Shown: one piece after another, positions 48,810 through 62,844 of the stretch | Layout: each line of letters opens with the position of its first letter | Position numbering within the stretch: the stretch's first letter is position 1 | NCBI GenBank assembly: GCA_003952965.2 | Contig: CM025856.1 | Span: 20,367,351 to 20,431,350, forward strand | Source of the DNA: Morella rubra | Taxonomy: Eukaryota; Streptophyta; Magnoliopsida; Fagales; Myricaceae | Reading direction: 5' to 3' | DNA length: 64,000 nucleotides | Made by a program: the position numbers and the translations under genes | Notes under the pieces: generated by a model | What the model was told of the DNA's origin: nothing | What the model saw: the letters and a program-made list of their open reading frames with translations, nothing else | The model's database searches: none

Positions 48810-51800
48810 ATGTCGAACGCCGTTGCGAATGGCCTGGCGGGCGCGGGAGGTGGTATCATTGCTCAGATCATTACTTATCCCCTGCAGACGGTACCTAATC
48901 CCACTCCTCTCTCTCTGATTGTGCACTGCACTTCTCACCATCTACTTTCTTCTGGAATTCGGTTCGCGATTCCTCTGGTGGATACGCTGCTTGCAGGTGA
49001 ATACGCGTCAACAGACGGAGAGAGTGGCCAAGAAAGGGTTGCGTAATTCCGATGGAGGTTTGCCCGTCTCAAAAAGCCATGCAGCTGCTCCTGCTGCTGG
49101 CACTCTTCTTCAAATCCTCGAGGTTTCTTTGATATTTGCTTTTTAACTATAAAAAAATCAAGGATAAAGACGGTAGAAAGTTCTCCCGACTAAGCCGAGT
49201 TCTTTCCTTTTGGATGATACCAGGTCATAAGAACCGAAGGTTTGGGAGGACTTTACAGTGGCCTTAAGCCGTCTCTTCTTGGAACTGCTGCTTCACAGGT
49301 TAGCCTATTTGATCTTTTTAATATTTTGCTTCTCTTTTCTTTTATTTATTCTTTATAATCATCTCCCCGTTTTATATTATTTTTCTTTTATTGCTTCTTA
49401 CCCCTGTATTACATGCATAAAATCATTAAATCCAGTATTATAAACTGGAGTTTGGTCGGCGATATTTTGCTGCAATTACGCTGTGCCTCTTTAGTTGGTT
49501 TAGTGGAAAATTGCGAACAAATGCTTTGATAGCTGAAATGAGTTTGAGTTGACAGTGTTGGGGAGAATAAGTGCTTCTTCCGAGGAATATTATCGTCAAA
49601 TGCTTTTCCGGAACGGTTTTACTATTGGTCACATATTAGGAACAACGGGAGAGGCAAGTGGTCGTATATCAGGGGATAAATACTACAATGGGAAATGCTT
49701 TCTTTCAATTTCTAAGTAAGATGCATGAGGGAGTAAGGACGAGCATTTTTGACAATAGGATATTGGTCTTTCTTCCTTTGATTAGAGTGTGAGGATGGGC
49801 AAAGAAAGAAGACTTGGTGTTTACGGATATCCTCTGCCAAGGTTGGTTTATTGGTAGCACTCTGGTTAGGAGCAAACATCTATGGTTGGAGGTGAAAGTA
49901 TGGATAAATATCTGATGTAGTTATATCTGTTTAACGTTGCTAAGAGAAACTATCCCATGGAGTCATGTAAATTATACATTTTCGTCATTATAAGTTACAT
50001 GAATTTCTTGAGCAGCATGGGTACTTCCAGGAAAATATAAATAATGTGGTATTTGGGAAACTTCTGGCATATGTACTGCTACAGTTAACCATTGTTACTA
50101 GGTATGACACTCTTAAGAACTTGTGAAAGTACTTATCATTTGCCTAGAAGATGTAAGCACTTCCAATATGAGCATGTTTTTGTTCTCGCTGTGGTAAGTT
50201 TATAAAATTATGACTTGCTTATATATGTACATCCATATTGTCAGTGTTAACCAAGGAAAAAGAAAAATAACTTCTCTTCCTTAATGTTTCCTCATTTGGA
50301 CCATGACATGGACCATGCAAAGAAGCATTGTGGTTGAACTGCTCATACCTTTATAAGCACTTCCATATGGTATCTGTGTCAGTTAGCTAATTAAGTTGCC
50401 TCTGACACTGGATTCTCTGCGCGGTGCCAGGGAGTGTATTACTATTTTTATCAGGTCTTCAAAAACAAGGCAGAGGCCATTGCAGCTGCCCGTAAAGAGA
50501 AAGGACATGGAGATGGCACTGTTGGCATGTTCTCTTGGCTTGTTGTGGCAGCCATTGCTGGGTAAAGAATCCGTTCTAATGGCATCAAGACAGCACTACC
50601 CTTAAACATTACTTTATTTTTATTGAATTTACGTATTGAGGGACTTTGGAGGTTCATGTAAGAGCTTTATTGAGCCAAGGACTGGAGGCTAATCAGTCCC
50701 TAACCGGCTATCACATGAGTGATAGTCGAAGTCAGGATTTAGTGTGAAATGGGTAGAGGTAGTCCTGCCTCCTTATTTGTTATTACTAGGTCTTGCTTTG
50801 GATGGTAACATCTAGACGTGTCTTATCTTGCAGTTCCTTGAACGTGTTGCTCACTAATCCTATTTGGGTTATCGTGACTCGTATGCAGGTGCCTTTTCAT
50901 TTTTAAGTCCACAATTAGTAGTTGTTCTAATTCCTTACAATTTCAGTTTCTAATGCTTTAGTCAAATCCTTTCAGTTGTTAGGTATTAATCTCTTTTTAG
51001 TTTGTGGGTAATTTAGTAATCAAAAGTTCATATGAGCAATTTAATTCCTTTACCATCTTTGTGCTGCAGAGAACTATTTGCATTTAGCTGTCCTTTTTTT
51101 TGAACTTTACTTCTGAAAGAAGCAAAATATCTCTGCATCTTTGCAATTTTTTGCCTGATGTTTTTAATAAATGGTTATTGATGTTTTCTCTCGGTTTAGT
51201 GATGAGGCGACTAAAGGTATGTACTTAACATATATTGTGTCTACTACTGATTTGATGCATACTCCAATGTACCTTTTTGCTCACGTGTGTATCATATAGC
51301 TTGGTTTAACCCATAGGTCTTCAGCTTGAATCATGGTAGCCGCTATTTGTTGATTTCTCTTGTTTTGCACATACAAGGCTCTCCTTTGAATCATGGTTGG
51401 TAGGGGACTTGCATCACGCAAGTTTAAGTGTCTAATATGAATCATTGTTGGTCGGCTTCTAACAACTTAGAGACACTGTCACATTCATACACACATTGTA
51501 GAGACACATTTGCAGGTTGTTCATGCATGTTTTGATGTAAATATAAGGAGTATTTTTCTGAAATTGAGTGGTTCTCTACAATTCATTATAACCTGTAAAT
51601 GGTTTAATTAAAGTGTATGGATTACTTCCTGACCAAGCACTTTATATATGGTTTACAATGCAATAAAGACTCGATCCATGTCTCATCTCTCCCTCTCATT
51701 TCTCATCTATTACTATGGTTTTTAGACCCACACTCAAGCTGAAAGAAAGATTATGGATTCAAGGAGGGAGGCTCTACTAAGAGAAGCTTCTGAAGGAAGT

Positions 51801-52631
51801 TTGACAGATTCAACTTTGACAGACAAATTAGCTGAACTTGACTCAGAAAAACCTCGTCCTTTTGGAACTCTGCATGCAGTTAGTTCTTCCCTACTCACTC
51901 CTTTTTGGTTCTGGTTGCAAGATGACTGATCTTTTTGACTGCAGGTTACTTTTGCATCAATTTTGCATTGTGATTTAATGCTCCAAGAATATAGTTCCAA
52001 TTTCTGGCATATGGAGATCAATGATGAATTTGTACTTATAATGCGTCTTGCAAATCTCATATTGATATTCATATGATTCTGTGTCTGCTGTTAACTCTTC
52101 CATTTGGATGTAATTGAACATCAATGTGGACCAGAGTCTACATACTGTTGCTGACTCGAGGATAAAGTCATGATTAAATTGTGTGACGTGCCATTACAGA
52201 TTGAACAAAGTTGAAGTGACTGGAATATTCCTACTAATATTAACTTTAGAGATTTACATGCTAAATGCTAGATGATAAACTTTTTTGTTTACGATTTGAG
52301 AAATAGAATGGGAAAAATGAAGCTTTGGTTGGATATCTTGTAGGTTTGTGTTTTAAGTTTTAGAGGAAGAGGTCCTTTTAGATGCCACTTATAGAAGAAG
52401 TAAACTCCAGAAGTTTTATGTCACATTGATGACAAACCCTATGAAATTTTCAAGCTGTCCCGCCTCGTTGCCCTATTGTTTTTGGTTTTTGTTTACTTAT
52501 GCATTTGTTGGTTTTCATCGATGCTTCTTATCACTGTTCTTCATGCATGCATTGCTGGGTAGGTACGCGAGGTTTATAATGAAGCAGGAATTACTGGATT
52601 CTGGAAAGGCCTTGTTCCAACGCTTATTATG
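48810..52631 (+). CDS. PXN: Peroxisomal NAD carrier (PXN-type SLC25 protein), 3' exons not found
   Basis: Mitochondrial-carrier-family protein; Arabidopsis PXN imports NAD into peroxisomes (established). Exons: 48810-48890, 48997-49122, 49224-49298, 50431-50561, 50834-50888, 51726-51878, 52563-52631; all phases agree and give 230 codons. Repeat 1 has YPLQTVNTRQQ and GLYSGLKPSLLGTAASQGVY; repeat 2 has NPIWVIVTRMQTHTQAE and GFWKGLVPTLIM. A long hydrophilic loop (DSRREALLREASEG) separates the repeat-2 helices, as in PXN. The last exon has a good donor (ATG|GTTAGC), but the expected NPS.QFMLYE exon and the whole third repeat (roughly 100-125 residues) are not visible in the next 11 kb, which includes the gap. 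Either a giant intron or a truncated gene. Confidence 0.88.
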
Positions 52632-55600
52632 GTTAGCATTTATTAACAATGAAATCAAATTTGCATGTGCTGTTGAGTCACAACTTGTAAATCTTTTATA
52701 TTTCTTTTGGCAAGTGATATCACATCTTCTTTCCCGCACTCAATTATATATTGAACCAAACTTATATCTTATAAATTCCGTTAAATTTAAAATTAACTTT
52801 TGTTAGCTGCTCCAATCCGTCCAAGCCCTAGGATCAATATTTAGACATGGTCGAAGAAGTCATTGGAGGAAAGATTGGAAAAATCACAAATAAAACATAT
52901 GATAAGAAAAACAAAAAATTATAATATATTATTTCCTTTATATTAGATCATATTTAAAAAGCTTAGGGTTGGGGCTGTGATGGGACTCGCCCTTTGTTTC
53001 CCAGAAACCAAAATTGTCCCCCGTACACTTTTTAATTATGCAAAATGACTATTGAGGAGCCAATCCTATTCACCGAATTTGAATGTTTAAATTTACAATT
53101 TTTAAATGATAATAAAAAAAAAAAAGAAACAAAAATGTCTTTTCGGTCCATTAAAAAAAAATTGAATTTTCGGATTTATTTGGGAGACAAATATTTGCTT
53201 ACCGTTCAAGACACGGATCCCGCTTCCATTATCTGCGGCCTCTATCCAACTGTAGCGCTCCACGTCATACAGGATAGATTTACCTTCACTTCAGGGAATA
53301 AGGGCAATTCAGTAATCTACTGTAGCTAAAATGACTGAAAAACTCTCCTCTCCCCCACGTGGCAAACATTTATAACACGAGGCTGCCCTTGTCAATTATT
53401 GAGTGCCGCAACAAATTATCGCGCTCGTGTGCCTCTCTAGCCACGACACGTGGCGCTGGAAATTCGGCTCCTCTTTGCATGAGTCAACAATTTGACGTCG
53501 GTGCTACAGTGCTCCCAACTGTAGTTGATCTTTCCACTGGAGAAAAAAGACGGTGCCCATTCGAGAAGTATTTGGGCCCAAAAAAATTTAGTTTTTGTGT
53601 AAAGTTTTCTTGGCGCTGTAAATTGGTGTCAAACAATTTATGTTATAAAAAAAGAAATGAAATATGGATCTTAATTAATAGTTGAAAATATACGTCGTAA
53701 ATACCCACTAAGCGAATCCTATAAAACGACAAAGCCGTCTTAGGGTCTGGATAAGGCTATCCCAAGACAAGCTCGTAACTACCACTACGTCAATCCTTTG
53801 AATTGCTGCCCCTTATGTTTCGGCGTATTTATTTTTAGGCCCACCCTATCTTGATGCTGGCTTTTTGCAAGTGGAGGAGCATTTAAACCCACCCAGTTTT
53901 TTTTTTTTTGGTGATGAGAATTAATCTGTGGCTCACTTTATACCGACTCAAACGGACTTCGTTCAATTTTAACGCATTGAAGATAAATATTTCGAACAAA
54001 TCTTGAATATCACCTTTTACCGCACGCATCAAGTAAGTCGCACAAAAAATATTGTCATAGCTCGTGAGAATTTGAACTAGGGGCAAACCCATATGTGTTA
54101 ATCTAGTGTTTTAGAAATACTCTTAACAACATAGGCATATATTTCATTTTTTCTAGGACCTTCCAAAAAGCTAAATTTTGAGCAAAATTAAGGGATAGCA
54201 TTCTAAAGAAAAACGATTTTTATTTTTTTATCTTTCAAATTGGTGATTTGAGACAGTTATTATTAGGAACTTTGTTTGTTTTGTGCTATTGCATGCATTG
54301 TCGGAAAAAATGAGCATCCGGTCACGTTGACTGAATTGCTAATTGGGGGCCTTTCTAAGTGTACAAATAGAAAATATTAATGCTATTTTCGCAATTTTTA
54401 TTGGATTGTGATGTTTGATTAGGAAAAATTTTCAAGTTTTTAAGGAAATTTTTTAAAAAATCAGAATTTTCACAATCAAACATCAAAATCTCAAAAATTT
54501 CACACAAAGTGCAACACTTTTTCAAGCCAACTTCTATACTTTTTCATTAAAAAAAAATTACATCAAATCTTATCTCTCCTTATTTTTTAACAAACTCCAT
54601 TACTTTTTCATTAAAAAATATTATAGATCTTCATCTTCTTATTTTTAACAAGCTCCAATAATATCATTTTATAATCAAACATTCTTAAAAATTTTCACCA
54701 TCAAAATTTTCTCCAATAAATTTAAAATTCTTATAATTTTTGCTTCTCAAATATCACCACTCTTCATATCTATGTTAAACTAATACAACTCATCAAAATG
54801 AACATTGCTTTCAATTACATAATGTGATTGCACTATTTTGGACCTTGATGTCCATGTGAAGCATTTTCTTCAAGCATTACCTCTGAATTTTATAGGACAA
54901 GGCCACTCTTGATGCAAATAGGAACCTACCACAAGTCCATAACATGTCAGATAAACAAATTTATTTGGTTGAAGGACGAATTTATGATCTATTGATGTAT
55001 TGCTTCTGATTCATGATATAAACAAAGTAAATTTTTTTTTTAAGAGTACGGTAATTTCTAACTTTATTGATAAACCTCACTTGTAGTGAAAGAATACCAT
55101 AGTTATATCACAAAAGTCACCTTATCCATAATTAACAGTAAAATCAAGTAAATATATTTTTCAGATAGAATGCAAGAAATTGTACACTTTAAAGAAAGAT
55201 AAAACTTCATTTTGCATTCCTGAATCAAGAGTTCAATATCACTTTGAAGGTCCGAACTAATATGTTCGTCACATTAAACCTTTGAACTATCAAAAGCTAC
55301 CAATTAACAATGTGATTAAGAATACGTATATGTTTGTGAAACTTGTACTTACTATAAAAACAATGGACTTGATTTAAATTTTCTCATTTAAGTAACACAT
55401 AAACAATATAGAGTTTGAGTTTTTTAATTTCTTCAATTTGTCTAGTGCACGAAAGTACTATTCACCAATATGTAGGTCAAATAAGCTTGATGGATAAACA
55501 AAGAATGATCTATCTAACGTATCTTAAATGCCTTGTCTTTTCTTTTTCTATTTGCCGTAAAATTTTATACATAATGACTTTCATATTTTTCATGTAAATA

Positions 55601-57500
55601 AAAAATTATAAATGAACTTTTATGATAAAACTTAAGTTTGCATAAAACTTATTTATTTTTTTGAAATGACGTCTTTACCTCCAAACAAAACTTAATGGAA
55701 AAACTTATAAGGATAAAATTGTCAGTTTATTAATAAAAAATATTGATTTTCGCTTAAATTAACGAAATAAAGTGTAATATATACATGATTAGTAGTTGAG
55801 TGGTATAATGTAGCTTGAATTTATTCTTTTAGTTAAATTTCTTCCTATCAAATTAGAGATCAAAGGGTAATTTCTAATCAAGTCAAATAAGATTACAAAA
55901 TGCCATTTTCTTTGTCCCAAAAAAAAGGTTGTAAAATGGAATATAAAATGTACTTATAATTTCAAGTCTCTAAAATACAAAACTGTGGTAATTCCCTATT
56001 ATGCAAAAGTGGCTAAGAGCACTAGATATTTGTTACAACTTAGCCTATTATCATAATAATAGAGCTCATTGAAAACTTCTATCTAAGAACTAGAAAATTT
56101 GAAGTAGACGTAGTCCACCTTTTTTTTTAATAATTCATCCATTAAGGGGAAAAAACTAGTTATATCTCTAAATAATACATGGCGGAGAAAGTCCGAATTA
56201 AATCTTGTCTAATTTATATTAAAAAAATATATTATAAAAATTATGATCTAACGTGTGCTGCATGAATTGACTTTCTTATTTTCATACGTCAAAATTTAAT
56301 AATTAAGGTAACTTTTGTATAAGTTAGTTTGTAGTTGTATATGCCTTCAGCGTGTGGCTCTTGCTTTATCCTACATTATTTTCTTAATTTCCTCACAAAA
56401 TTAAAATATACATTATTTAATTTTCAAGTCATTTTGGTCAAAATAAAGCCAAAAAAAAAAAAAAAGCACTAGAGAAAAACAAATTTGTATAGAAAATCCC
56501 AAAATTAAGCATTAACTAGTATGCATGGTTAGGTGAAAGGTCCAAAGGATTTAAGACATGAATTTAAAACTTAATAGGCTAGACCTAAAAATCCATAGAG
56601 AAAATAAAAATAAGAGGAAATGATTATTCCCTCCTATAAGTATGCGTCAATTGCATTTGTGACCTTTTAACTTTCAAAACTGCAATTTACGTTTTTTAAG
56701 TATGAAACATATGTAATGTTCGTCCATAGTCAAAATTTCCATTATAATTAACAGAATTCGGCATTAAAATGACCAAAAAACCTCAAAAACAAATCTAAAT
56801 AAAAATAAATAAATTATAAAAAATAAATTAAAAAAAATAATACACTGAAATAGAGTTTCAATAGTTTTATTTTAAAAAAATATTACCTTCTTTTGATATC
56901 ATTTTTTTTATGATTTTTTTAATATTTAGTAATTTTATTGAAAGGTTATTTAGTCATTTTTAATGTAGAATTCCGTCAATTATAACGAAAAGTTTTGACT
57001 GTGACAAACATTGAAATATTTATACTTATAAGACGTAAAATTGTAATTTTTAAAATTAGAAAAAAAATAAAATACAATGACGCAACTTATGGATGAATAA
57101 TAATTTTTCCCTTAAAAATAAATATCAGCCGGTTGATTCATGACTCCGAGGTGCACGCATGGCTAACAGAAGCCTTAAATATTCCGGCTGACAGAAAAAA
57201 AAAAAAAACAAACAATCAAATTCCAAGCGCATTAGTGCAAAGTAGAAATATTAAAATAAAAATCTAGAAATATTGAAAATTACAAGGGCATTAGTGCAAA
57301 GTAGAAATATTGATTACGTCGACATCTACACTGTACTTGGACAAATAAGCAATCGGACTCAAATCCTAGCGTATAGCTAGCTGTATACAAATGTATTGGA
57401 TACAATGGTGTACTTTTCTTGTTAATAAATAATTTTATTTATTATTGAAATTCAAAAAACCATTTTCAATTTTATATTTATTTTCACAGTTGAGTCCATT
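52632..57500. other. AT-rich DNA after the last PXN exon; no exon recognised
   Basis: I looked for the third SLC25 repeat and saw none. 53180-53560 is less AT-rich with a G-box-like CCCCCACGTGGC at 53352-53363. 54397-54480 is a stem-loop-like MITE piece (GTGATGTTTGATTAGG ... AATCAAACATCAAA). The rest is low-complexity AT-rich sequence. Confidence 0.45.
56620..57112. mobile_element. MITE copy 1 with long TIRs (about 500 bp)
   Basis: The left half (CAATTGCATTTGTGACC, TTCAAAACTGCAATTTACGT, GTATGAAACATATGTAATGT, CATAGTCAAAATTTCC, GAATTCGGCATTAAAATGAC) is inverted in the right half (GTCATTTTTAATGTAGAATTC, TTTTGACTGTG, ATTTATACTTATAAGACGTA). The A/T-rich centre has no coding capacity. Same family as 62845-63345. 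Confidence 0.8.
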
Positions 57501-57509
57501 TTAATAAAA

Positions 57510-59300
57510 CACTCCGTATGTATTGAATTTACAATATTTATTATATCCTCTCTTCTTTCCTCTCTCTCCGTCATTAATTTATCATATTATCCTTCTTCTG
57601 TTCCCTCCCTTTCTCAACAATTTCTCTTTCCGTGACACTTTTTTTTCTAGACTCTCAGACCACCACCAACTACTAGAATTCCTTGCTTTTCTTTTAAAGG
57701 AGAAACCTTGGGATATTGGGTGTCGTAGAGATTTTTAATCTATTTGTTTTATCCAGTGTGTTTGGGATTGATTGATGTGGAGGTAAGAGCCATATCTTTG
57801 TTCTTTTGGATTGCTTTGTTAGTAAGTCATTAACTCTGTTTCTATTATTTTATCTTGTTGTTCAAAATCCTTTACTTTGCTTTGAGCTGAAAATGGAAGT
57901 TTCTCTGTGGAATCTTGGTCTGATATGTGGTTCATTTTGAACAGTTTATTTGGTTACCATTTTCAATTCTTGTTTCTTGGAGAACTCGGGTTGGTCGTTT
58001 TTTAGCTTTGTGTAGAGTTGTGGGTTTATGGGGCGTTCTCTTTATTGGCGTTTTTCCATTGCGGTCACATGAATCCTTGTTGAATTGCTGGTTAGTTAGA
58101 GGTGCTTCTCTTGCTGGAGGTGAAGATTCTAGATTTATGTTTATACTCTCGCTTTTTTTTTTTTTTAAAATGAAAAAAAATTCCCCGTCTTTTATTAGGA
58201 TTCATGAAACTGTTATTGCTGATGGTGTTCGTATTTTTTTTTTTTGGACTTCATGTCATAGGTGTATGTCCTTTTGATTTCTCTTGGCTCTTCTTGTTAT
58301 AAATTTGGTTATTTTGCTTTTCTTCGAATGGGTTCTGGAGTAGAGGTCAGGATAAGTTGTTCAATTAGATGACTTCAGTGCCCAACTCTGGTGAATCTTT
58401 GCGATTTATAGTGCGGAGGGTAATCTCTTCGTAGCATAAAGTTGAGCGTTTGGAGGTCGCTGATTTTTGAAAATTCTAAATTTTTTAAGGGATTTAAGGG
58501 TATTTATATATGTCATGGCTCGGATAAATTGCTTTATTTGCATTTTTGTCTCTCATATTGTCCTCATATAGTCTCATGCAACTTATCTTTCATATCTGAT
58601 TTTGCTACTGGATTTAGTTTTTTAGGTGTTATTTGTGATAATTGTTTCTCTGGATTTGAGATCTCATAGGAACTTTCAAAAAGTGGTTGATAGACTGAGA
58701 ACTTCTGGTGATGCTTTCGATTGTTAGATCATTAGAAAGAAAAAGAAGGTGAATTATTCTTAATCCTTGTAACTTTGATACCTTTAAATTTTTAATCCTT
58801 TGCTTCTAATTTTTTGGATTGATTTGCCAAGTGATTGTTTTGATGATTTTAGAGATTTTGGATTCTTGTATTGCAAAAGTTTGGGTTTTTTTTTTGTTCG
58901 TTAACTGAGTTTCCTTTTTGCTTCAACTAAGTAGGTGATAAATTTTGAACCTTGTGTAGCGAAGACTATTTGCTGGATTAGGACTTTTCCATTTTGGGAT
59001 AAGATGTGTAGCATGTGTCAGACTTTTAGTGCGGAATTGCCTAAGTTTGAGGAGAAGAAGAGACAAAGGATGTGGAATTATTTAAACTTAATACTGGTTA
59101 GGCTTGCAAATTTTTGTGGGAGAAGCAGCGATGGAATACTAAAAGCGTCAGTGTGGCTCATGCATTGCAACATCAAATATCTGTCCATATTACTTCCCTT
59201 TCTATACCACTGTAAGCTTTCACCAGTAACATCCTATTCTTGTTATCACCTTTTTGATTTCTTATGCTTACACATCTTCATCCTTTGATAGCACCATAAC
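57510..59300 (+). other. Leader-like transcribed locus of unknown product
   Basis: 57540-57650 is strongly CT-rich like a plant 5' leader. A good donor follows at GTGGAG|GTAAGAGCC (intron from about 57782), then about 1.1 kb of T-rich intron-like DNA. A possible acceptor (CAACTAAGTAG) near 58935 opens a frame of 117 codons (EEKKRQRMWNYLNL, KASVWLMHCN) that I do not recognise. It could be a noncoding RNA or a decayed or hypothetical gene. Confidence 0.3.
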
Positions 59301-61797
59301 TAATTATTATCGGTTATACTTCTCCCATTACAGCGGAGCTATTCAGTCGATAATCCTAATGACTAGTAAATTCCCCTACTAAGAAGTAGGGCTATTTTAT
59401 AACTATAATTTTTGACTTGACATTCAACAATACATCAAATATTTCCTTAGGTACATAAAGTATAGAAATGAAAGGGCTAATTCATGAAATCTTTCATTTG
59501 TTAAATAAAGCATATTTGAAAGATTGTGAGGAAATACAAAAACAAGGATGTCCTAGAAACAAAAAAAAAATGTTTGGGAAAATCAAGCAAATAATCCCCT
59601 ATAAGAATCTTATTTATACTCTGAAGTAATTTCTCATCCTATTCTTTCCAGAACACACACACGAAATGTACCCCAGATAATGACAGTAAACCAGAGATGA
59701 CAATGCATTATTTGACGCATTACTTAACAAAGATGTATAATGATAGATGAGTTAACACTGGAAGGCAACCATTACTTTAATATTGTTTAAAAATTATGAA
59801 GAAGTTGGGGATTAACAAGTTAAAGGTGGAAAAAAAGACTTATTGAAGAATGTAATAATTGGTAGTTCAAGTCTCTTGAGCCATTCTTCTAAATTTATGG
59901 TCATTTTTTTCAACTTCTTCGAGAAAAGATGGGTAAGTTTTTGTAATTATTTCAAGTTCAGCATCGGAATCTGCTTCAATTTTGAAAGCTGATTTTGCTC
60001 ATTAGGTGAATCTCATATATACTGAATGGTCTTTGAAATGTAAATGCATTCTAACTGTCTCTCTCAAGCAATTCTTTAATAGCAATATACGAACAATTAC
60101 ACCATATATGTTCTCATTTAATTTTTTTATTTTCATCCGAATTTCCCACATAAACATTCCTTGACACATAAAGTAGTTTCTTTTTTTAGGAGGTGAACAA
60201 TTATATGATCGCACAATGGGTGTTATTTAATTTTAAGTGGTAAAACAGTTCAAATAATAATTCTCTGTCCAGCTCCTTAGATAAATTCAAGTTTCATTCT
60301 TTTTTTTAGATTCACAGCGGCCCTGGATTAAATTAGTCTTTCATAACCCGTTTGATATGATTGCCTATACAAAAGAGTAAAGATAAGTCTATGGGCTCAC
60401 AAGGACATTCCAAAGTTGTCAGTGAATTTTTTATTAAGGCTTTTTCTATGGCAAGTTTATTAAATGCATCCCCCAAATGCTCATTACCATTAGATGGTGT
60501 ATCCCTAGTTGCCCTAGCTAATTGAAGCCTCTCCCAACCAACCTCCCCCTTCCTGTGCTCTTTCCCTTAGAATGATATTAAATTTTGATGATGGCCATCA
60601 TACGAATATAAAGATGGCTTTGTGCTTCAATATAAGCCTCTTTCGCTCACAACACAGCCTAATCCATGTACAAGCAATCCAATGTTTTCTATCATATTTC
60701 TTTTGTCATCTACCAGTGTGTCATCTTCATCAAAAACATGCCAAGTAACATATCAATATGAACTTCTTTTGCATTCAAGCATCAAAATATTCAACATTTT
60801 TAATTATTGCTGCAACAAAACATATAAAAAAATATCTTATCCTCAAAGTCTCTCTTCAGGAGATTATTATAATATATATTCATCCAAAAAATGATAAAGA
60901 GAAACTCGTATTTCCTATATTATCGTCATTAAGGTAATGATCACTTTCTTCTAATGAAGCTCACAGCCTTTAGACGCGATTAATCTCTATCACTTTACGG
61001 TGCACCTTATTCTGGAAGAATACAATCACCTGGAAAGTAACATCAAAAAATGGTGATCCTTATAATAATATCAATCAGACTTACCATTTCCCTTGGTGAA
61101 GAAAAAAACACTAAAAACTATGATTCATTAACCACCTTGCCCAATCACTCTGCTTTAACATACAGTACTGATAATTCCAATACTTCAGATTTTAAATTAA
61201 TTTTTTTTTATGTATACTTTTTGATTCGCTACTATTTAAATTATCTATCACATTTTTTTCCTGGCTTGATATGAAATTGAATTACTTCCGCAACATCTTT
61301 ACATAGTCGAAGCGGAATAGTGTTAAACAACAAACCACACCGTTTACGTCGCTTGAACTCGTCGAACAAGATCCTGAGCTAATCACACAAGAGGACACAA
61401 AACCATAATAAATCTACAAACATGAAAAAAATAACACATAATCTAACAATAAAAAGACTTCACCACTTCTCAATACCCAAATATATAAATTGACTCTCCT
61501 ATGTCCATACTCACTATCTAAATTTAATTCTCTCTCTATAGCAAAAAAACATAAGATACCTCAAATTATTATACAATGCATATTCGTAAAAGCGATATCA
61601 AGCTCTGAACATAATAATGAAAATCAACACGTATGCAAAAAATCATATAGCACACACACACCACAATACCGATCCCAAAGTATATCTTTACTAAGAAAGT
61701 TAAATTTTAAAATTACATCAAGAAAAATCACTATAATACATCAAGAATAAGCAGCAAATCAAAAATGAGAAATCAATGTTGATTAATAATTATAAAA
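59300..61797. other. AT-rich DNA with a degenerate minus-strand coding remnant
   Basis: On the minus strand between about 60760 and 59880, coding-like stretches are seen, for example DEDDTLVDDKRNMIENIG, then VGWERLQLARATRDTPSNG, and IEADSDAELEIITKTYPSFL. The reading is interrupted and no family was recognised, so it is called a broken, unidentified remnant. 60900-61797 shows no gene; base composition there is A/C-skewed up to the gap. Confidence 0.3.
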
Positions 61798-62797
61798 NNN
61801 NNNNNNNNNNNNNNNNNNNNNNNNNNNNNNNNNNNNNNNNNNNNNNNNNNNNNNNNNNNNNNNNNNNNNNNNNNNNNNNNNNNNNNNNNNNNNNNNNNNN
61901 NNNNNNNNNNNNNNNNNNNNNNNNNNNNNNNNNNNNNNNNNNNNNNNNNNNNNNNNNNNNNNNNNNNNNNNNNNNNNNNNNNNNNNNNNNNNNNNNNNNN
62001 NNNNNNNNNNNNNNNNNNNNNNNNNNNNNNNNNNNNNNNNNNNNNNNNNNNNNNNNNNNNNNNNNNNNNNNNNNNNNNNNNNNNNNNNNNNNNNNNNNNN
62101 NNNNNNNNNNNNNNNNNNNNNNNNNNNNNNNNNNNNNNNNNNNNNNNNNNNNNNNNNNNNNNNNNNNNNNNNNNNNNNNNNNNNNNNNNNNNNNNNNNNN
62201 NNNNNNNNNNNNNNNNNNNNNNNNNNNNNNNNNNNNNNNNNNNNNNNNNNNNNNNNNNNNNNNNNNNNNNNNNNNNNNNNNNNNNNNNNNNNNNNNNNNN
62301 NNNNNNNNNNNNNNNNNNNNNNNNNNNNNNNNNNNNNNNNNNNNNNNNNNNNNNNNNNNNNNNNNNNNNNNNNNNNNNNNNNNNNNNNNNNNNNNNNNNN
62401 NNNNNNNNNNNNNNNNNNNNNNNNNNNNNNNNNNNNNNNNNNNNNNNNNNNNNNNNNNNNNNNNNNNNNNNNNNNNNNNNNNNNNNNNNNNNNNNNNNNN
62501 NNNNNNNNNNNNNNNNNNNNNNNNNNNNNNNNNNNNNNNNNNNNNNNNNNNNNNNNNNNNNNNNNNNNNNNNNNNNNNNNNNNNNNNNNNNNNNNNNNNN
62601 NNNNNNNNNNNNNNNNNNNNNNNNNNNNNNNNNNNNNNNNNNNNNNNNNNNNNNNNNNNNNNNNNNNNNNNNNNNNNNNNNNNNNNNNNNNNNNNNNNNN
62701 NNNNNNNNNNNNNNNNNNNNNNNNNNNNNNNNNNNNNNNNNNNNNNNNNNNNNNNNNNNNNNNNNNNNNNNNNNNNNNNNNNNNNNNNNNNNNNNNN
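61798..62797. other. Assembly gap of exactly 1000 N
   Basis: All bases are N. The round length suggests a placeholder gap of unknown true size. Apparent open frames across it are artefacts. Confidence 0.99.
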
Positions 62798-62844
62798 TAC
62801 AGCATATCAATATATCATTCCATCAACAAAGAAAAAAAAAAAAG

